Assembly (NCBI RefSeq): GCF_001499995.1
Contig: NZ_LQIU01000075.1
Span: 62,001-126,000, forward strand
Length of the DNA: 64,000 nt
DNA from: Mycobacterium sp. IS-1496
GTDB lineage: Bacteria > Actinomycetota > Actinomycetes > Mycobacteriales > Mycobacteriaceae
Direction of reading: 5' to 3'
The notes beneath the pieces are model-generated. The model did no database searches, was not told the DNA's origin, and saw only the letters and a list, made by a program, of their open reading frames with translations. This document shows, piece after piece, positions 15,893 through 24,210 of the stretch. Numbering within the stretch: position 1 is the first letter of the stretch; each line of letters begins with the position of its first letter. The translations under genes and the position numbers were made by a program.

Positions 15893-16570
15893 TCATAGCG
15901 TATCGGTGGACAACGGCCGGGCCCGCTTGATCGCCAAGGCGCTGCGCCGGCGGACGAACGTCGTGAGGTACCCGAGCCGCTCGGTGGCCGCGAGCCCGGG
16001 CAGCATCAGCGTCCACGCCCGCTGCAGGTCGCCCAGGAACGCGGCGGGTTCGTCGAGGTGGTTGGCCTGACGGACGCCCAGGTACAGGAAGATCACCACG
16101 CGGGCGACGTCGTCGGGCGCCACGGTGGCGGCGGCGTCACCTTCGTCGACCGCGCGGCGCGCGAGCGGGGTCAGCGCGGTGCGGGACGCGTCGAACGCCC
16201 GCCGACGCAGGCCGTCGGTCCGGCCGACGGACTCGAGGAGATTGAGCCCTGCCCGCGCGACGTGCCGGCCGATGTCGTCCAGCGCGGTCCCGAAAGTGAC
16301 GTCGACCAGCGTCTCCATTCCCGACCGTCGCAGCGCCACCGTCTCGTCGATGATGCGGAGATTCGATTCGAGCCACTGGTCGACGAGCGCCGACGCGAGG
16401 GCGTACTTGGACCGGAAGTGGTGGTACATGGCGCCTTTGGTGACCGCGGCATCGGAGAGGATGTCATCGAGATTGACCAGCCCGTAGGGCTTGAGCGCGA
16501 ACTGTCTGGCGGCAGCGCCAAGAATCTGCTGACGCGTCGCGTCGGTTCTCCGGTCGACCTGCTCGGCCAC
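15893..16570 (-). CDS. TetR-family transcription regulator
   Basis: A 225-residue TetR regulator starting at GTG 16570. The HTH at about 11-55 includes VNLDDILSDAAVTKGAMYHHF, again like the ScbR-type helix, with SKYALASALV following. The ligand domain is Ala/Leu-rich and helical. A TetR gene (Rv1353c) also stands near the DcpA gene in M. tuberculosis as I recall, so this may be part of a conserved neighbourhood, although a flavoprotein-like gene lies between here. It is divergent from the region with the 12-bp inverted repeat at 16824-16873, a possible target. Confidence 0.86.
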   Translation of the reverse strand: MAEQVDRRTDATRQQILGAAARQFALKPYGLVNLDDILSDAAVTKGAMYHHFRSKYALASALVDQWLESNLRIIDETVALRRSGMETLVDVTFGTALDDIGRHVARAGLNLLESVGRTDGLRRRAFDASRTALTPLARRAVDEGDAAATVAPDDVARVVIFLYLGVRQANHLDEPAAFLGDLQRAWTLMLPGLAATERLGYLTTFVRRRSALAIKRARPLSTDTL

Positions 16571-16700
16571 TCACGCCCTCGGGATTCACTAAGCCGCGCG
16601 CTGGCGGGTGGTCGGACGCCGCGTCTGTCCGCGGCAGACGTCATACTTCAGGTTATCCGTCCAGGTGCAAAACAGCCAAAAGGTATGTAACGTTCAGGTC

Positions 16701-16958
16701 GTGATGACTGCAAGTATCTCGCCCCCGGTGCCCGCGCCCGGCGTGCGCCCCCGTGAGGGTGCCGGCGATGACTTGGCGTCCCCGTTTTCGCTCCACGGGT
16801 GGCGATGGTACCTTCGTCCGGTTGCCACGGCCTGTTCTGGCAAACCCCCTCGAATCCCTGCACAGGCCGTGGCGACCCACCTTCCAGCCGTGCGAGGTGA
16901 CTTGACCTGCCGCCGTACCGATCGGCGGACCATTTCCGAGCAACGGCGAGGTGTTTAA
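16701..16958 (+). CDS. Candidate small leaderless ORF (85 aa), uncertain
   Basis: An open frame of 85 residues that starts GTG-ATG at 16701/16704 and stops 5 bp before the next gene. TAACGT at 16688-16693 lies 7 nt before the GTG, the spacing of leaderless transcripts seen elsewhere here. The peptide is Arg/Pro-rich without a known domain, and the 12-bp inverted repeat lies inside it. Hence it may be an untranslated or attenuating leader and not a protein gene. Base composition does not separate these options. Confidence 0.25.
   Translation: MMTASISPPVPAPGVRPREGAGDDLASPFSLHGWRWYLRPVATACSGKPPRIPAQAVATHLPAVRGDLTCRRTDRRTISEQRRGV
16824..16873. repeat. 12-bp perfect inverted repeat with 26-nt loop
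   Basis: GCCACGGCCTGT at 16824-16835 is exactly repeated in reverse complement, ACAGGCCGTGGC, at 16862-16873. It lies about 90 bp before the start at 16964 and between divergent genes. It could be an RNA stem-loop in the leader or a two-site operator for the TetR protein at 15893-16570. A 12-bp perfect match is unlikely to be chance in so short a gap. Confidence 0.6.
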
Positions 16959-16963
16959 CGCAT

Positions 16964-17833
16964 ATGTGGGACCACGAAGTCGACGTGCTGTGTGTGGGTG
17001 GTGTCGTCGGTGCGCTCGCCAGCGCGGTCGTGGCAGCCGACGCGGGGGTCGACGTACTCGTCGCCGCATCGACGACCGGCGGCCGGGGATGGCCGGCTGA
17101 CCAGGTGGAGGACGAGCAGACCCTCGCGTACTTCGCCGCGCTGACCGATGGTCTCTCGACCGTTCCGCGGCCGACGGTCGATGTGCCGGTGCGTCCGGTC
17201 CGGCCGTTGACAGCGGCCGAGCGACGCAGGGCCGCACCGTTCTACGGCGCCCGGCTCAGGAAGTGGACCGAGCAGTGCCTGCTCTCGCCGTACGCGCTGA
17301 TGCACACCAGGGTCACCGACTGGCGCACCACCACCATGCGGACCCTCGACAACCGTCCCGTCCAGGTGAAACCGGTCGGCAGGATCGCGCTGCCGGCCCA
17401 GGGCGGTCCGGTGCCGATCGCGAGGTGGCTCGAGGGTGAGGCACGGATCCGCGACATCGACTTCGCCTCCGATGCCCGCCTGCAGCGGATCGTCTTCGAG
17501 GAAGGCGTCGTCGTCGGTGCGGTGCTCGAGACCGCGGAGGGTCCCTACGCGGTGCGGTCCCGGCACGGAGTCACCCTCGCGCCGCGGGTCAGGCACAGCG
17601 TGGCTGATTACGAACGCGGTGACGAGGAGGCAGAGGTGGCTCTCGTCAGTGAGATCGGCAGCCGGTTCGCCCGCGTCGAACTGCTCGCGGCCGCCCCGCC
17701 CGCCACGACCCCCTCGGCGACATGCTCGAGCAGCAACCGGCAGCTCCCGAAGGCGATGCGGGAATCCCGGCGGAACCGCGCCGAACCCCGGCGCTCACGA
17801 GAAATGAACGGACACCCGCCCTCCGGCCAGTAG
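16964..17833 (+). CDS. Degenerate FAD/NAD-binding-like protein
   Basis: A 289-residue protein whose N-terminus imitates a flavoprotein Rossmann fold: DVLCVGGVVGALASAVVAADAG near 7-28, where the usual GxGxxG reads GGVVGA, so dinucleotide binding is doubtful. Residues 75-205 hold IALPAQGGPVPIARWLEGEA and VFEEGVVVGAVLE, as in the FAD-dependent fumarate-reductase-like group, but the protein is far too short to include a full catalytic domain. The last 45 residues are low-complexity and run 39 bp into the end of the convergent dcpA-like gene. Another frame after about 17700 (reading GDMLEQQPAAPEG) looks more protein-like, so a frameshift is possible. Confidence 0.55.
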   Translation: MWDHEVDVLCVGGVVGALASAVVAADAGVDVLVAASTTGGRGWPADQVEDEQTLAYFAALTDGLSTVPRPTVDVPVRPVRPLTAAERRRAAPFYGARLRKWTEQCLLSPYALMHTRVTDWRTTTMRTLDNRPVQVKPVGRIALPAQGGPVPIARWLEGEARIRDIDFASDARLQRIVFEEGVVVGAVLETAEGPYAVRSRHGVTLAPRVRHSVADYERGDEEAEVALVSEIGSRFARVELLAAAPPATTPSATCSSSNRQLPKAMRESRRNRAEPRRSREMNGHPPSGQ

Positions 17834-19624
17834 CCGCTCCATCTGCGCGCCGGGCACCGGACGCGACAGCAGGAACCCCTGGGCGCGGTGGCACCCGTGG
17901 TGCAGCAGAGTCCGTGCGCCGACCTCGGTTTCGACTCCCTCGGCCACCAGTTCGAGACCGAACGCGTCCGCGAGCGCGACGATGGCACGGACGATCGCCA
18001 GGTCGCCTGCGTTGGAGCCGAGATCCTGCACGAAGCCCTTGTCGATCTTCAGGGTGTCCACGGGCAGCGTTTTCAGCAGCGACAGCACGCTGTAACCCGT
18101 TCCGAAGTCGTCGATCGCGACCCGGACCCCGGCGTCCTTGAGCCCCGCGAGGGTGACCCGCGTGGTGTCGATGTCCTGCACGACCACGCTCTCGGTGATC
18201 TCGAGGCAGACCGAGCCGCGTTCCAGGCCGAAGTCCGCCATCACCTCGGCCACGGATTCGACGAAGCCCTCCGTGACCAGCTGCACCGGAGAAACGTTGA
18301 CCCGCAACACGATTCCGTTGCCCACGCCGGCCGCGCGCCAGCGGGCGAACTCGGCGCAGGCGTTGCGCAGCACCCACCGTCCCAGTTCCCCCGCGAGGTT
18401 GATGGACTCGGCCACCCCGATGAACCGGTCGGGGGACAGCAGTCCGCGCGTCGGATGCTGCCAGCGGACCAGAGCCTCGGTCGCGAGGATCTCACCGGTG
18501 CGGATGTCGACCTCGGGCAGATAGTGCAGAACCAGGGCGCCGCTGTCGATGACGTTCTGAAGGTGTAACTCGATGTCGTTGCGCAGGGCGATCTCCTGCG
18601 ACATCTCCTCGCTGAAGACCGAGATGCAGTTGCCGCCGGCCCCTTTGGCGCTCAACACCGCTTGGTCCGCCCGGCTCAGCAGATCCGAGGTCGTGTCGCA
18701 ACCGGGCATGCCGACGGCCACCCCGATGCTGATGGTCCGGGTCAGCATCTCGCCGTCTATCGAAACCCGTTCCCGCAGAACGGCCTGCAATCGGTGGGCG
18801 AGTGATTCCGCGGCGTCGGCGCTCATCGGTGCGGCGGGAACGACGACGAACTCGTCACCGCCGAGGCGGGCGATGAACTTGTCCTCGTCACCCTGCTGCA
18901 GGCGCTCGGCGAGGATCCGGATGAACCAGTCACCGGCGATGTGGCCGAGGTAGTCGTTGACCGCCTTGAGCCGGTCGAGATCGAAGAAGAGCACCGCCAC
19001 CGGACCGGGGCGCCCCACCGCCAGCCGATCGTCGAGATGGCCGAGCAGGGAACGACGGTTGTGCAGACCGGTCAGGTCGTCGTGGTCGGCGAGGTACCGC
19101 AGGCGCTCCTCGGCGGCGATCCTGGCCTGCACCTGGGCGAACAGCGACGCGATCGCGGTGAGCGCGTTCAGTTCGTCCTGCTGCCATACACGTTCGCCGA
19201 ACTTGACGAAGCCCAGGACCCCGGTCGTGACGTCACCGGACCGCAACGGGACCTCGGCGACCGTGGCCGCCCCGCGCACACCACCAGGGTCCGCGGGATC
19301 GGGTCGCAGGATGGCGGGCTCGCACAGATGCTCGGTCTGCGCGAACACGGGATCCGCGTCGGAGAAGTAGACGACCTTGAGTGGGTCGAGGCCCCCGGTG
19401 TCGGTGCGCGGTGGCCATTCGGCGACCAGTTCGGATGCGTGCACGCGGTGGTCGTTGTGGCGCAGGAAGCTCAGATCGACGTCGAAGTAGGACACGAGGT
19501 CGCCGAGTACGCGTTCGCTCACCTCGACGGAGGTCGCCGCCGTGACCGCCATCAGGTCCGTTGCGACCGATGTCACGAGGACCTCGTGGTTTCTCGGCAC
19601 GGTCGTCTCCGTTCCCGCTGTCAT
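17795..19624 (-). CDS. dcpA: GAF-GGDEF-EAL cyclic-di-GMP enzyme, DcpA-like
   Basis: A 609-residue protein with an N-terminal GAF domain (about 15-170), a GGDEF domain (about 175-340) and an EAL domain (about 345-600). GGDEF at 255-259 is intact, so it can make c-di-GMP; the RxxD inhibitory site five residues before it is absent. The EAL domain keeps TEALVRW (383-385), LEITES, DDFGTGYS, KIDKGFV and VAEGVET, so hydrolysis is also expected. Length and order match M. smegmatis DcpA and M. tuberculosis Rv1354c, bifunctional enzymes affecting dormancy and stress. Its ATG overlaps the MoeY-like stop by 4 bp (ATGA), so it is co-translated with that gene. The GAF ligand is unknown. Confidence 0.92.
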   Translation of the reverse strand: MTAGTETTVPRNHEVLVTSVATDLMAVTAATSVEVSERVLGDLVSYFDVDLSFLRHNDHRVHASELVAEWPPRTDTGGLDPLKVVYFSDADPVFAQTEHLCEPAILRPDPADPGGVRGAATVAEVPLRSGDVTTGVLGFVKFGERVWQQDELNALTAIASLFAQVQARIAAEERLRYLADHDDLTGLHNRRSLLGHLDDRLAVGRPGPVAVLFFDLDRLKAVNDYLGHIAGDWFIRILAERLQQGDEDKFIARLGGDEFVVVPAAPMSADAAESLAHRLQAVLRERVSIDGEMLTRTISIGVAVGMPGCDTTSDLLSRADQAVLSAKGAGGNCISVFSEEMSQEIALRNDIELHLQNVIDSGALVLHYLPEVDIRTGEILATEALVRWQHPTRGLLSPDRFIGVAESINLAGELGRWVLRNACAEFARWRAAGVGNGIVLRVNVSPVQLVTEGFVESVAEVMADFGLERGSVCLEITESVVVQDIDTTRVTLAGLKDAGVRVAIDDFGTGYSVLSLLKTLPVDTLKIDKGFVQDLGSNAGDLAIVRAIVALADAFGLELVAEGVETEVGARTLLHHGCHRAQGFLLSRPVPGAQMERLLAGGRVSVHFS

Positions 19625-21747
19625 GCCGGTGCCGGTGTGGTCAGGCTGCGGCGTCTGCTGCGCCGAGACGGTCGGGGTGCGATGGAGAAGCGAAGGACCA
19701 ACGCCTCGAATTCGTCTGCGCCGGTGCCGGTCAGCGCGCGGAACCGACGTCGCAGTTCGCCGAGTTCACCGGCGAACCCCGGGGAGAGTTCGGCGAGCTC
19801 GTGGTCGTCGTGCGCGTAGAGGAACACCGGTGACACGGGATGGGTTGCGACGCCGTGCTGTTCGGCGGCGATCCACACGGCCTCGGTGGCCGAGCCGCCG
19901 CGCAGGTAGTCCTGCAGGGTGTGCCCGCTGACGATGACGACACCCAGCCCGGCACTGGAGGTCAGGCGGTCATAGGTGTCGTCGCCCAGCGCCGACCCCG
20001 CCTCCCACCGGGCCAGGTGGGCCATGACCTCGCCCCGGCGCAGGATGTCGAGCTTGACGAGGTCGGTCGCTCCCAACTCCAGGGTGCGCACGTCGATACC
20101 GGAATCGGGCGCCGGATCCCCCGGCCACCGCAGTTCCGAGAACATCTCCGAGTGCAGACGTGGTGTGAGATACCGGATCCGGTCGGTCGCCGCGAGGATC
20201 CCGGCGGCCTCGGCGATGTCACGGGCGTCGGTGAGCAGTGTCAGGCGGGCGCCCTCCGCCAGCGCCGCGGCGCTCAGCGCCCGGACTGCGGCGCTGCCGA
20301 GCGGTGTGCCGGATCCGTGGTGCCGGTTGGTCTCCCGGCGCAACATCGCGGGGTAGAGACGCGCCAGGTCCGCGTCCTCGGCCCGGCCCAGCCGGACGAC
20401 GGCCCGCAGGGGGGTGCGCTCGTCGCCGCGCTCCAGATCCACGTCGGCGGCGCGGTGATGGGCCGCCGCGGCGATCCGAGCGTTGAAGACCGCCGCACCC
20501 AGCGCGACCGCGCTACCCCGGTACGCGACATCCATGGCGGTGGTGGCCTCGGGGGCCACCCACAGGTGGACGGCGTCGGGCTGCAGTGCGATCTGCCACG
20601 GCTGCGCGTTGCCGCCCGACGGCGCCCGGACCGCTGCGGCGGCGACCTTCTCGGCGACGGAGTCCGCTTCCGGATCGGGCCCCGCATCTTCGTCGGTGTC
20701 GTCGATCGCCGTGCGGCGCAGCGGGTCCTCGACGCGGTCGAGGAGGGCGGCGGCATCGATGCGGATGCGGCCCGAGGACAGCGGCTCGCCGAGACCGATG
20801 CGGCGCACCGCCTCGGTGACGGCGGTCGCGCCAAGCGCGACCTCACCGGCGAGCTGTGGCCACGTCGTCAGGCTGGTGCCGACCTCCACCAACGACGCGG
20901 CCATCCGTGGCGAGAGCGCGTGCGCATCGAGGATGCGCAGTACGTAGGGCACCTTGTCCTTGCTCGTCAACCCGGACAGGACCGCCGAGTCGATGTCGCC
21001 GAGCAGTCCGTGCAGCAGCGGCCGTGCCGGGTCGAGGTCGAAGCGTTCGATGTCGAGCAGGCCGCGGTCACTGGTCGCCATCAGGACCGGGATGCGACGG
21101 GCCCGGGCGTGCTCACGCACCAGCACCTTCACGTCCAGCGAGTCGCACTCCTCCACCACCACGTCGAGCCCGTCGAGGAACTGCTCGACGGTGGCCGGCG
21201 TGATGCCGTCGGTGACCACCCGCACCGGCAGGTAGGGGTCGAGTTCGGCGATCCGCCGGGCGGCCACGACCGCCTTGTTCACCCCGACGTCGACGAGGCT
21301 CGCGGGTACGCGGTTGAGGTTCGACACCTCGAGCCCGTCGAAGTCGGCGAGTCGCAGTTCACCGCAGACTCCCTGGGCGGCGAGCGTGTGGGCCACGGCG
21401 TGGCCGACGCTGAGGCCGATGACGCCGACCCGCAGCCGTCCGAGCCGCTGCTGTTCGGCCGCGGTGATCAGATTCCGGTTGCGGTCGAGCCGGAGCCGCC
21501 GGTGCGCGCGAGGGCCGAGGACGGCCACGACCGTGCGACGCCACGGAAAGTACGCCCACCGAGTGGGCTCACCGGTCAGATCCGCGTCGGCCGGCGGACG
21601 CAGTTCGGCCAGCGCCGAGAGCAGTTCCGCGGCGCGGTCGACGAATTCGATCCCTGGAGCGGACCGCAACGTCGCGAGTGCGTCGTGGTCGTCGTCGGTG
21701 AGGACCGTGGCGGTGAAGGAAGTCGGATCAGTGGTGAAGCCCGTCAT
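19621..21747 (-). CDS. moeY: MoeY-like ThiF/E1-nitroreductase fusion
   Basis: A 708-residue fusion. Residues about 100-290 form a ThiF/MoeB/E1-type adenylation domain: GVIGLSVGHAVAH (nucleotide loop, with Ser in place of the usual Gly-Gly), ADFDGLEVSNLNR, then VVEECDSLDVK and PVLMATSDRG. Residues about 360-690 form a nitroreductase-like FMN domain, with RAPSGGNAQPWQ as its start. The same pair of domains occurs in M. tuberculosis Rv1355c (MoeY), named for molybdopterin synthesis only by similarity. No second gene of cofactor synthesis is near. Its ATG overlaps the upstream stop by 1 bp (TGATG) and its stop overlaps the DcpA-like start. A role in activating a carboxylate and reducing the product is inference. 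Confidence 0.88.
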   Translation of the reverse strand: MTGFTTDPTSFTATVLTDDDHDALATLRSAPGIEFVDRAAELLSALAELRPPADADLTGEPTRWAYFPWRRTVVAVLGPRAHRRLRLDRNRNLITAAEQQRLGRLRVGVIGLSVGHAVAHTLAAQGVCGELRLADFDGLEVSNLNRVPASLVDVGVNKAVVAARRIAELDPYLPVRVVTDGITPATVEQFLDGLDVVVEECDSLDVKVLVREHARARRIPVLMATSDRGLLDIERFDLDPARPLLHGLLGDIDSAVLSGLTSKDKVPYVLRILDAHALSPRMAASLVEVGTSLTTWPQLAGEVALGATAVTEAVRRIGLGEPLSSGRIRIDAAALLDRVEDPLRRTAIDDTDEDAGPDPEADSVAEKVAAAAVRAPSGGNAQPWQIALQPDAVHLWVAPEATTAMDVAYRGSAVALGAAVFNARIAAAAHHRAADVDLERGDERTPLRAVVRLGRAEDADLARLYPAMLRRETNRHHGSGTPLGSAAVRALSAAALAEGARLTLLTDARDIAEAAGILAATDRIRYLTPRLHSEMFSELRWPGDPAPDSGIDVRTLELGATDLVKLDILRRGEVMAHLARWEAGSALGDDTYDRLTSSAGLGVVIVSGHTLQDYLRGGSATEAVWIAAEQHGVATHPVSPVFLYAHDDHELAELSPGFAGELGELRRRFRALTGTGADEFEALVLRFSIAPRPSRRSRRRSLTTPAPA

Positions 21748-22496
21748 CAGCTGGACGAAGCCGCCGCCGTGAGTTCGCCGACCCCGTCAAGCTGCGCGGT
21801 CACCTGCCGCGTTTCGGCGAAGAACGTCGAAACCTGCTTGGGATCGGCGTGATTGGCGTAAGTGCGTCGGTCCCACCACATCATCTTGGTTTGATAACGG
21901 GCGTCCGGATATGGAGTCGCGGGAATCTTGGCGGCGAGCACACCGCCCGAGGATAACCAGCGATTGAGGACATATGCCGCGGCCGTGGCGACTGCGAATT
22001 GCGCGTCGAGCAAGATCAGCGAATGCAGGGGTACGCGAGCCAGGACGTCGGTGAGCGCTCGGCTCTGTTCGGGGTCGTCACTCACCCAGGCGGATTTGAT
22101 TTCCACCACGCCGAACGGAAGGCGATCACCGACCATTTTGCGCACCGCGGCCAGACCGGGCTGGCCGTCCCACTCGACCACCGCGTGGCACTCGTCGACC
22201 GCGGTGTAGGGGCCCTTGGCGCGGACGCCGCCGACCACTTGGCCGGCCTTGTTGATGCCTGCGCAGAACAGAGCGGTGTCGTCTCCGCGCTCGAGAGCGC
22301 CGGTGTCGAGCGCGCGCTCGACACCGTGCTTGTGATAGCTGAGCTGCGCCCCGCGAACATACTCGGCCCACAGTTCGGGCTCGGTGGCGGGCTGAGCCAG
22401 GACAATGGTGCACTGGCTTGCGTCGTCGAACCAGGTCGGGTTCCGGTCCAGTTCCAGAAGCCCGGGGGTGGGGGTGTCTAGCTGGGCAGCAGGCAT
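21747..22496 (-). CDS. GNAT-like (FeeM-type?) protein, first gene of DcpA operon
   Basis: A 249-residue protein of uncertain family. The central part (about residues 35-140), with VRGAQLSYHKHGVERAL, then the strand pair ALFCAGINKAGQVVGGVRAKG and a later helix-strand region, looks like an acyltransferase fold of the GNAT or N-acyl-amino-acid-synthase type. The C-terminal half has Trp/Tyr-rich KMMWWDRRTYAN. ATG 22496 is chosen because AAGGA lies 9 nt upstream and the longer frame adds a basic, unlike segment. It is coupled (TGATG) to the MoeY-like gene, so the three proteins probably work together. M. tuberculosis has a hypothetical gene at the same place (Rv1356c) as I recall. Confidence 0.7.
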   Translation of the reverse strand: MPAAQLDTPTPGLLELDRNPTWFDDASQCTIVLAQPATEPELWAEYVRGAQLSYHKHGVERALDTGALERGDDTALFCAGINKAGQVVGGVRAKGPYTAVDECHAVVEWDGQPGLAAVRKMVGDRLPFGVVEIKSAWVSDDPEQSRALTDVLARVPLHSLILLDAQFAVATAAAYVLNRWLSSGGVLAAKIPATPYPDARYQTKMMWWDRRTYANHADPKQVSTFFAETRQVTAQLDGVGELTAAASSS

Positions 22497-23675
22497 GGGT
22501 GTCCGTCCTTCGGGCTGCCGCCTCGGGGCGAGGCGGCGGATGGTCGTGGTGCGGGTCGCGCGGTGTTGCGAATACGCGAACTCGAGTATCCCGCTCATAG
22601 TGGGTTCCATTCCAGCTAGCGAGTGAAACTTGTCCAGTATTGCGTTATCCGTACTGCCCGCCGGTTCCTGTTTGTGCACGCAAGTTCAGTTATGGCAATC
22701 GGCTATTCGCCGGTCTTCGCTGGTCGTTTGTCCGACGGTCCGATCCGGCGAACTTTGCGATTGCACTGACCGACATACCCCCGTGTTTGCGCCCTGAACA
22801 GACGTTTCTTGCTGTTTGCCGGCCGAGCCAGGTTGTGAGGCTCGTCACGCCCACATGACGGCGGGAGGCCCGCGGGCCGCCGGCCTTGTGCGTGCCCGCC
22901 GCGCACGACCCCGACGCGGCGAGCGCTCGGTGCCCCGGCGCCGTGGCGCTCCGAGGGCCGCGTGCACAGGTTCGACCGTTGATTCTCCGGCGTCCGAGGG
23001 TGCGCGCATTCAGCGCTCGCGCCCGCGGAACACCCGCCGGTCGCCGTGGCGCGGGGGGTTTGCCAGGAGGTCACTCGCCGCCACGGTTCTCGCCGCTCTC
23101 GCGTGGCTCGAAGCTGCGCTCGCAGGTGTGCGCCCCGCGCGGCTCGCGGGGGTGGGCCGAGCGGCCGGGTCTGGTCGTGGCGGCGCGTCCGGGTTGCTCG
23201 TCGCCGCCGGGAGCGGCGGGCCGTCACCGACGCATTTCCCCTGGGGTCGTCGGCGAATACCGTGACCTCCCCGCCTCGCGGTCGGCGCGACGGGCGCGGC
23301 CGAATCGCCGCGATACTTGCGCAGGGCAATACCTCGCGATTGCTCTCGGTGTCGAGAACGTCGATGCCGGATTTCCGCGGCGTCGGCGATTGTGTCCGCG
23401 CGCGACGCCGAACGTGCGCGCCGACCACGGTCCAGCGCCGGATCCGAATGGGGAAAGAGTGGCCGTAGTTCTCGGTTTCCATTGCCGATATGGATCCGCG
23501 CGACAATGGAGATGTCTTCACCGAAACGCTCGAATGGGTGCAATTCTGGCAAATTCGAATTGAGGTCTTTCCGAGGGCAGGGCGGCTCGTCGGCGTGCCC
23601 GGCGTCGATCGGCGGGGCGGTGAACCGTAGGGTGCGAAGCGGCAGTGGCGCGTCCGCGCCGGAGAGGAGACACCC
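22497..23675. other. Long intergenic region, no convincing gene
   Basis: About 1.2 kb between divergent genes. Open frames exist on both strands but are Arg/Pro-rich, overlap each other and show no domain or steady codon bias. Two less GC-rich patches, about 22540-22720 and 23420-23570, probably hold promoters for the left operon and for the right gene. A 10-bp palindrome AATTCGAATT lies at 23552-23561. The very GC-rich middle (22860-23280) could be a decayed gene or a structured RNA; nothing can be assigned. Confidence 0.5.
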
Positions 23676-24128
23676 GTGAAGACCTTCAATGGACTGGACG
23701 AGCTCGCGGCGGCGGAGGGCACCTCACTCGGCCCCACCGAATGGCTCGACATCACACAGGACCGGGTGAACCTGTTCGCCGACGCCACCGACGACCACCA
23801 GTGGATCCACGTCGATCCCGAGAAGGCGGCCCAGGGCCCCTTCGGCGGCACCATCGCGCACGGACTGCTGACGCTGTCGCTGCTCCCGCACTTCAGCCAC
23901 CAGCTGTACACGGTCGGCAACATCGCGATGGCGATCAACTACGGCTACAACAAAGTTCGCTTCATCAACCCGGTCAAGGTGGGCGCGCGGCTGCGGGCCC
24001 GCGGAGAGATCAGCAAGGTGGACCGCCTCGACGGCGCCGTCCAGGCGATCACCACCATCACCGTGGAGATCGAAGGGGCGGAGAAGCCGGCCGCCGTCGC
24101 CGAGTCGATCGTGCGGTTCATCGGCTGA
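23676..24128 (+). CDS. MaoC-like (R)-specific enoyl-CoA hydratase, HtdZ-type
   Basis: A 150-residue single hot-dog protein of the MaoC family, which hydrates 2-enoyl-CoA to (R)-3-hydroxyacyl-CoA. The hydratase-2 motif is present as FADATDDHQWIHVD near 34-47, with the catalytic Asp and His, followed by GPFGGTIAHGLLTL. Residue order is very close to M. tuberculosis Rv0130 (HtdZ) from memory, including AINYGYNKVRF. The start is GTG 23676, after GAGAGGAG. It stands alone upstream of the monooxygenase gene with an 82-bp gap holding two palindromes. Confidence 0.9.
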   Translation: MKTFNGLDELAAAEGTSLGPTEWLDITQDRVNLFADATDDHQWIHVDPEKAAQGPFGGTIAHGLLTLSLLPHFSHQLYTVGNIAMAINYGYNKVRFINPVKVGARLRARGEISKVDRLDGAVQAITTITVEIEGAEKPAAVAESIVRFIG

Positions 24129-24132
24129 GCGT

Positions 24133-24165
24133 CTGACATCTGTCAGTTCTCGTTGACGCGCGTCA
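24133..24165. promoter_or_regulatory. Two adjacent palindromes upstream of monooxygenase
   Basis: CTGACATCTGTCAG at 24133-24146 (6-bp arms, 2-nt centre) and TGACGCGCGTCA at 24154-24165 (perfect 12-bp palindrome) share TGAC/GTCA halves. They lie 45-78 bp before the GTG at 24211 and suit a dimeric regulator, most likely the TetR encoded two genes down (25566-26198). Confidence 0.6.
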
Positions 24166-24210
24166 CATCGCGTCGTTAATGTGCTCCTCATCACTCGGTG
24201 AGGAGTCCAT

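Noticed and set aside
16676..16963. Known riboswitch (cobalamin, c-di-AMP or similar) in the leader
   Set aside because: None of the conserved boxes of these riboswitches was found; only the 12-bp inverted repeat is clear.
22886..23563. Plus-strand open frame of 225 codons in the gap
   Set aside because: Composition is Arg/Pro-rich with no strand or helix pattern and no ribosome binding site; overlapping frames on both strands look the same.
22703..23938. Long minus-strand open frame (411 codons)
   Set aside because: It is Arg/Pro/Ser-rich, runs antisense through the start of the MaoC gene and shows no domain; it is taken as a chance frame in GC-rich DNA.
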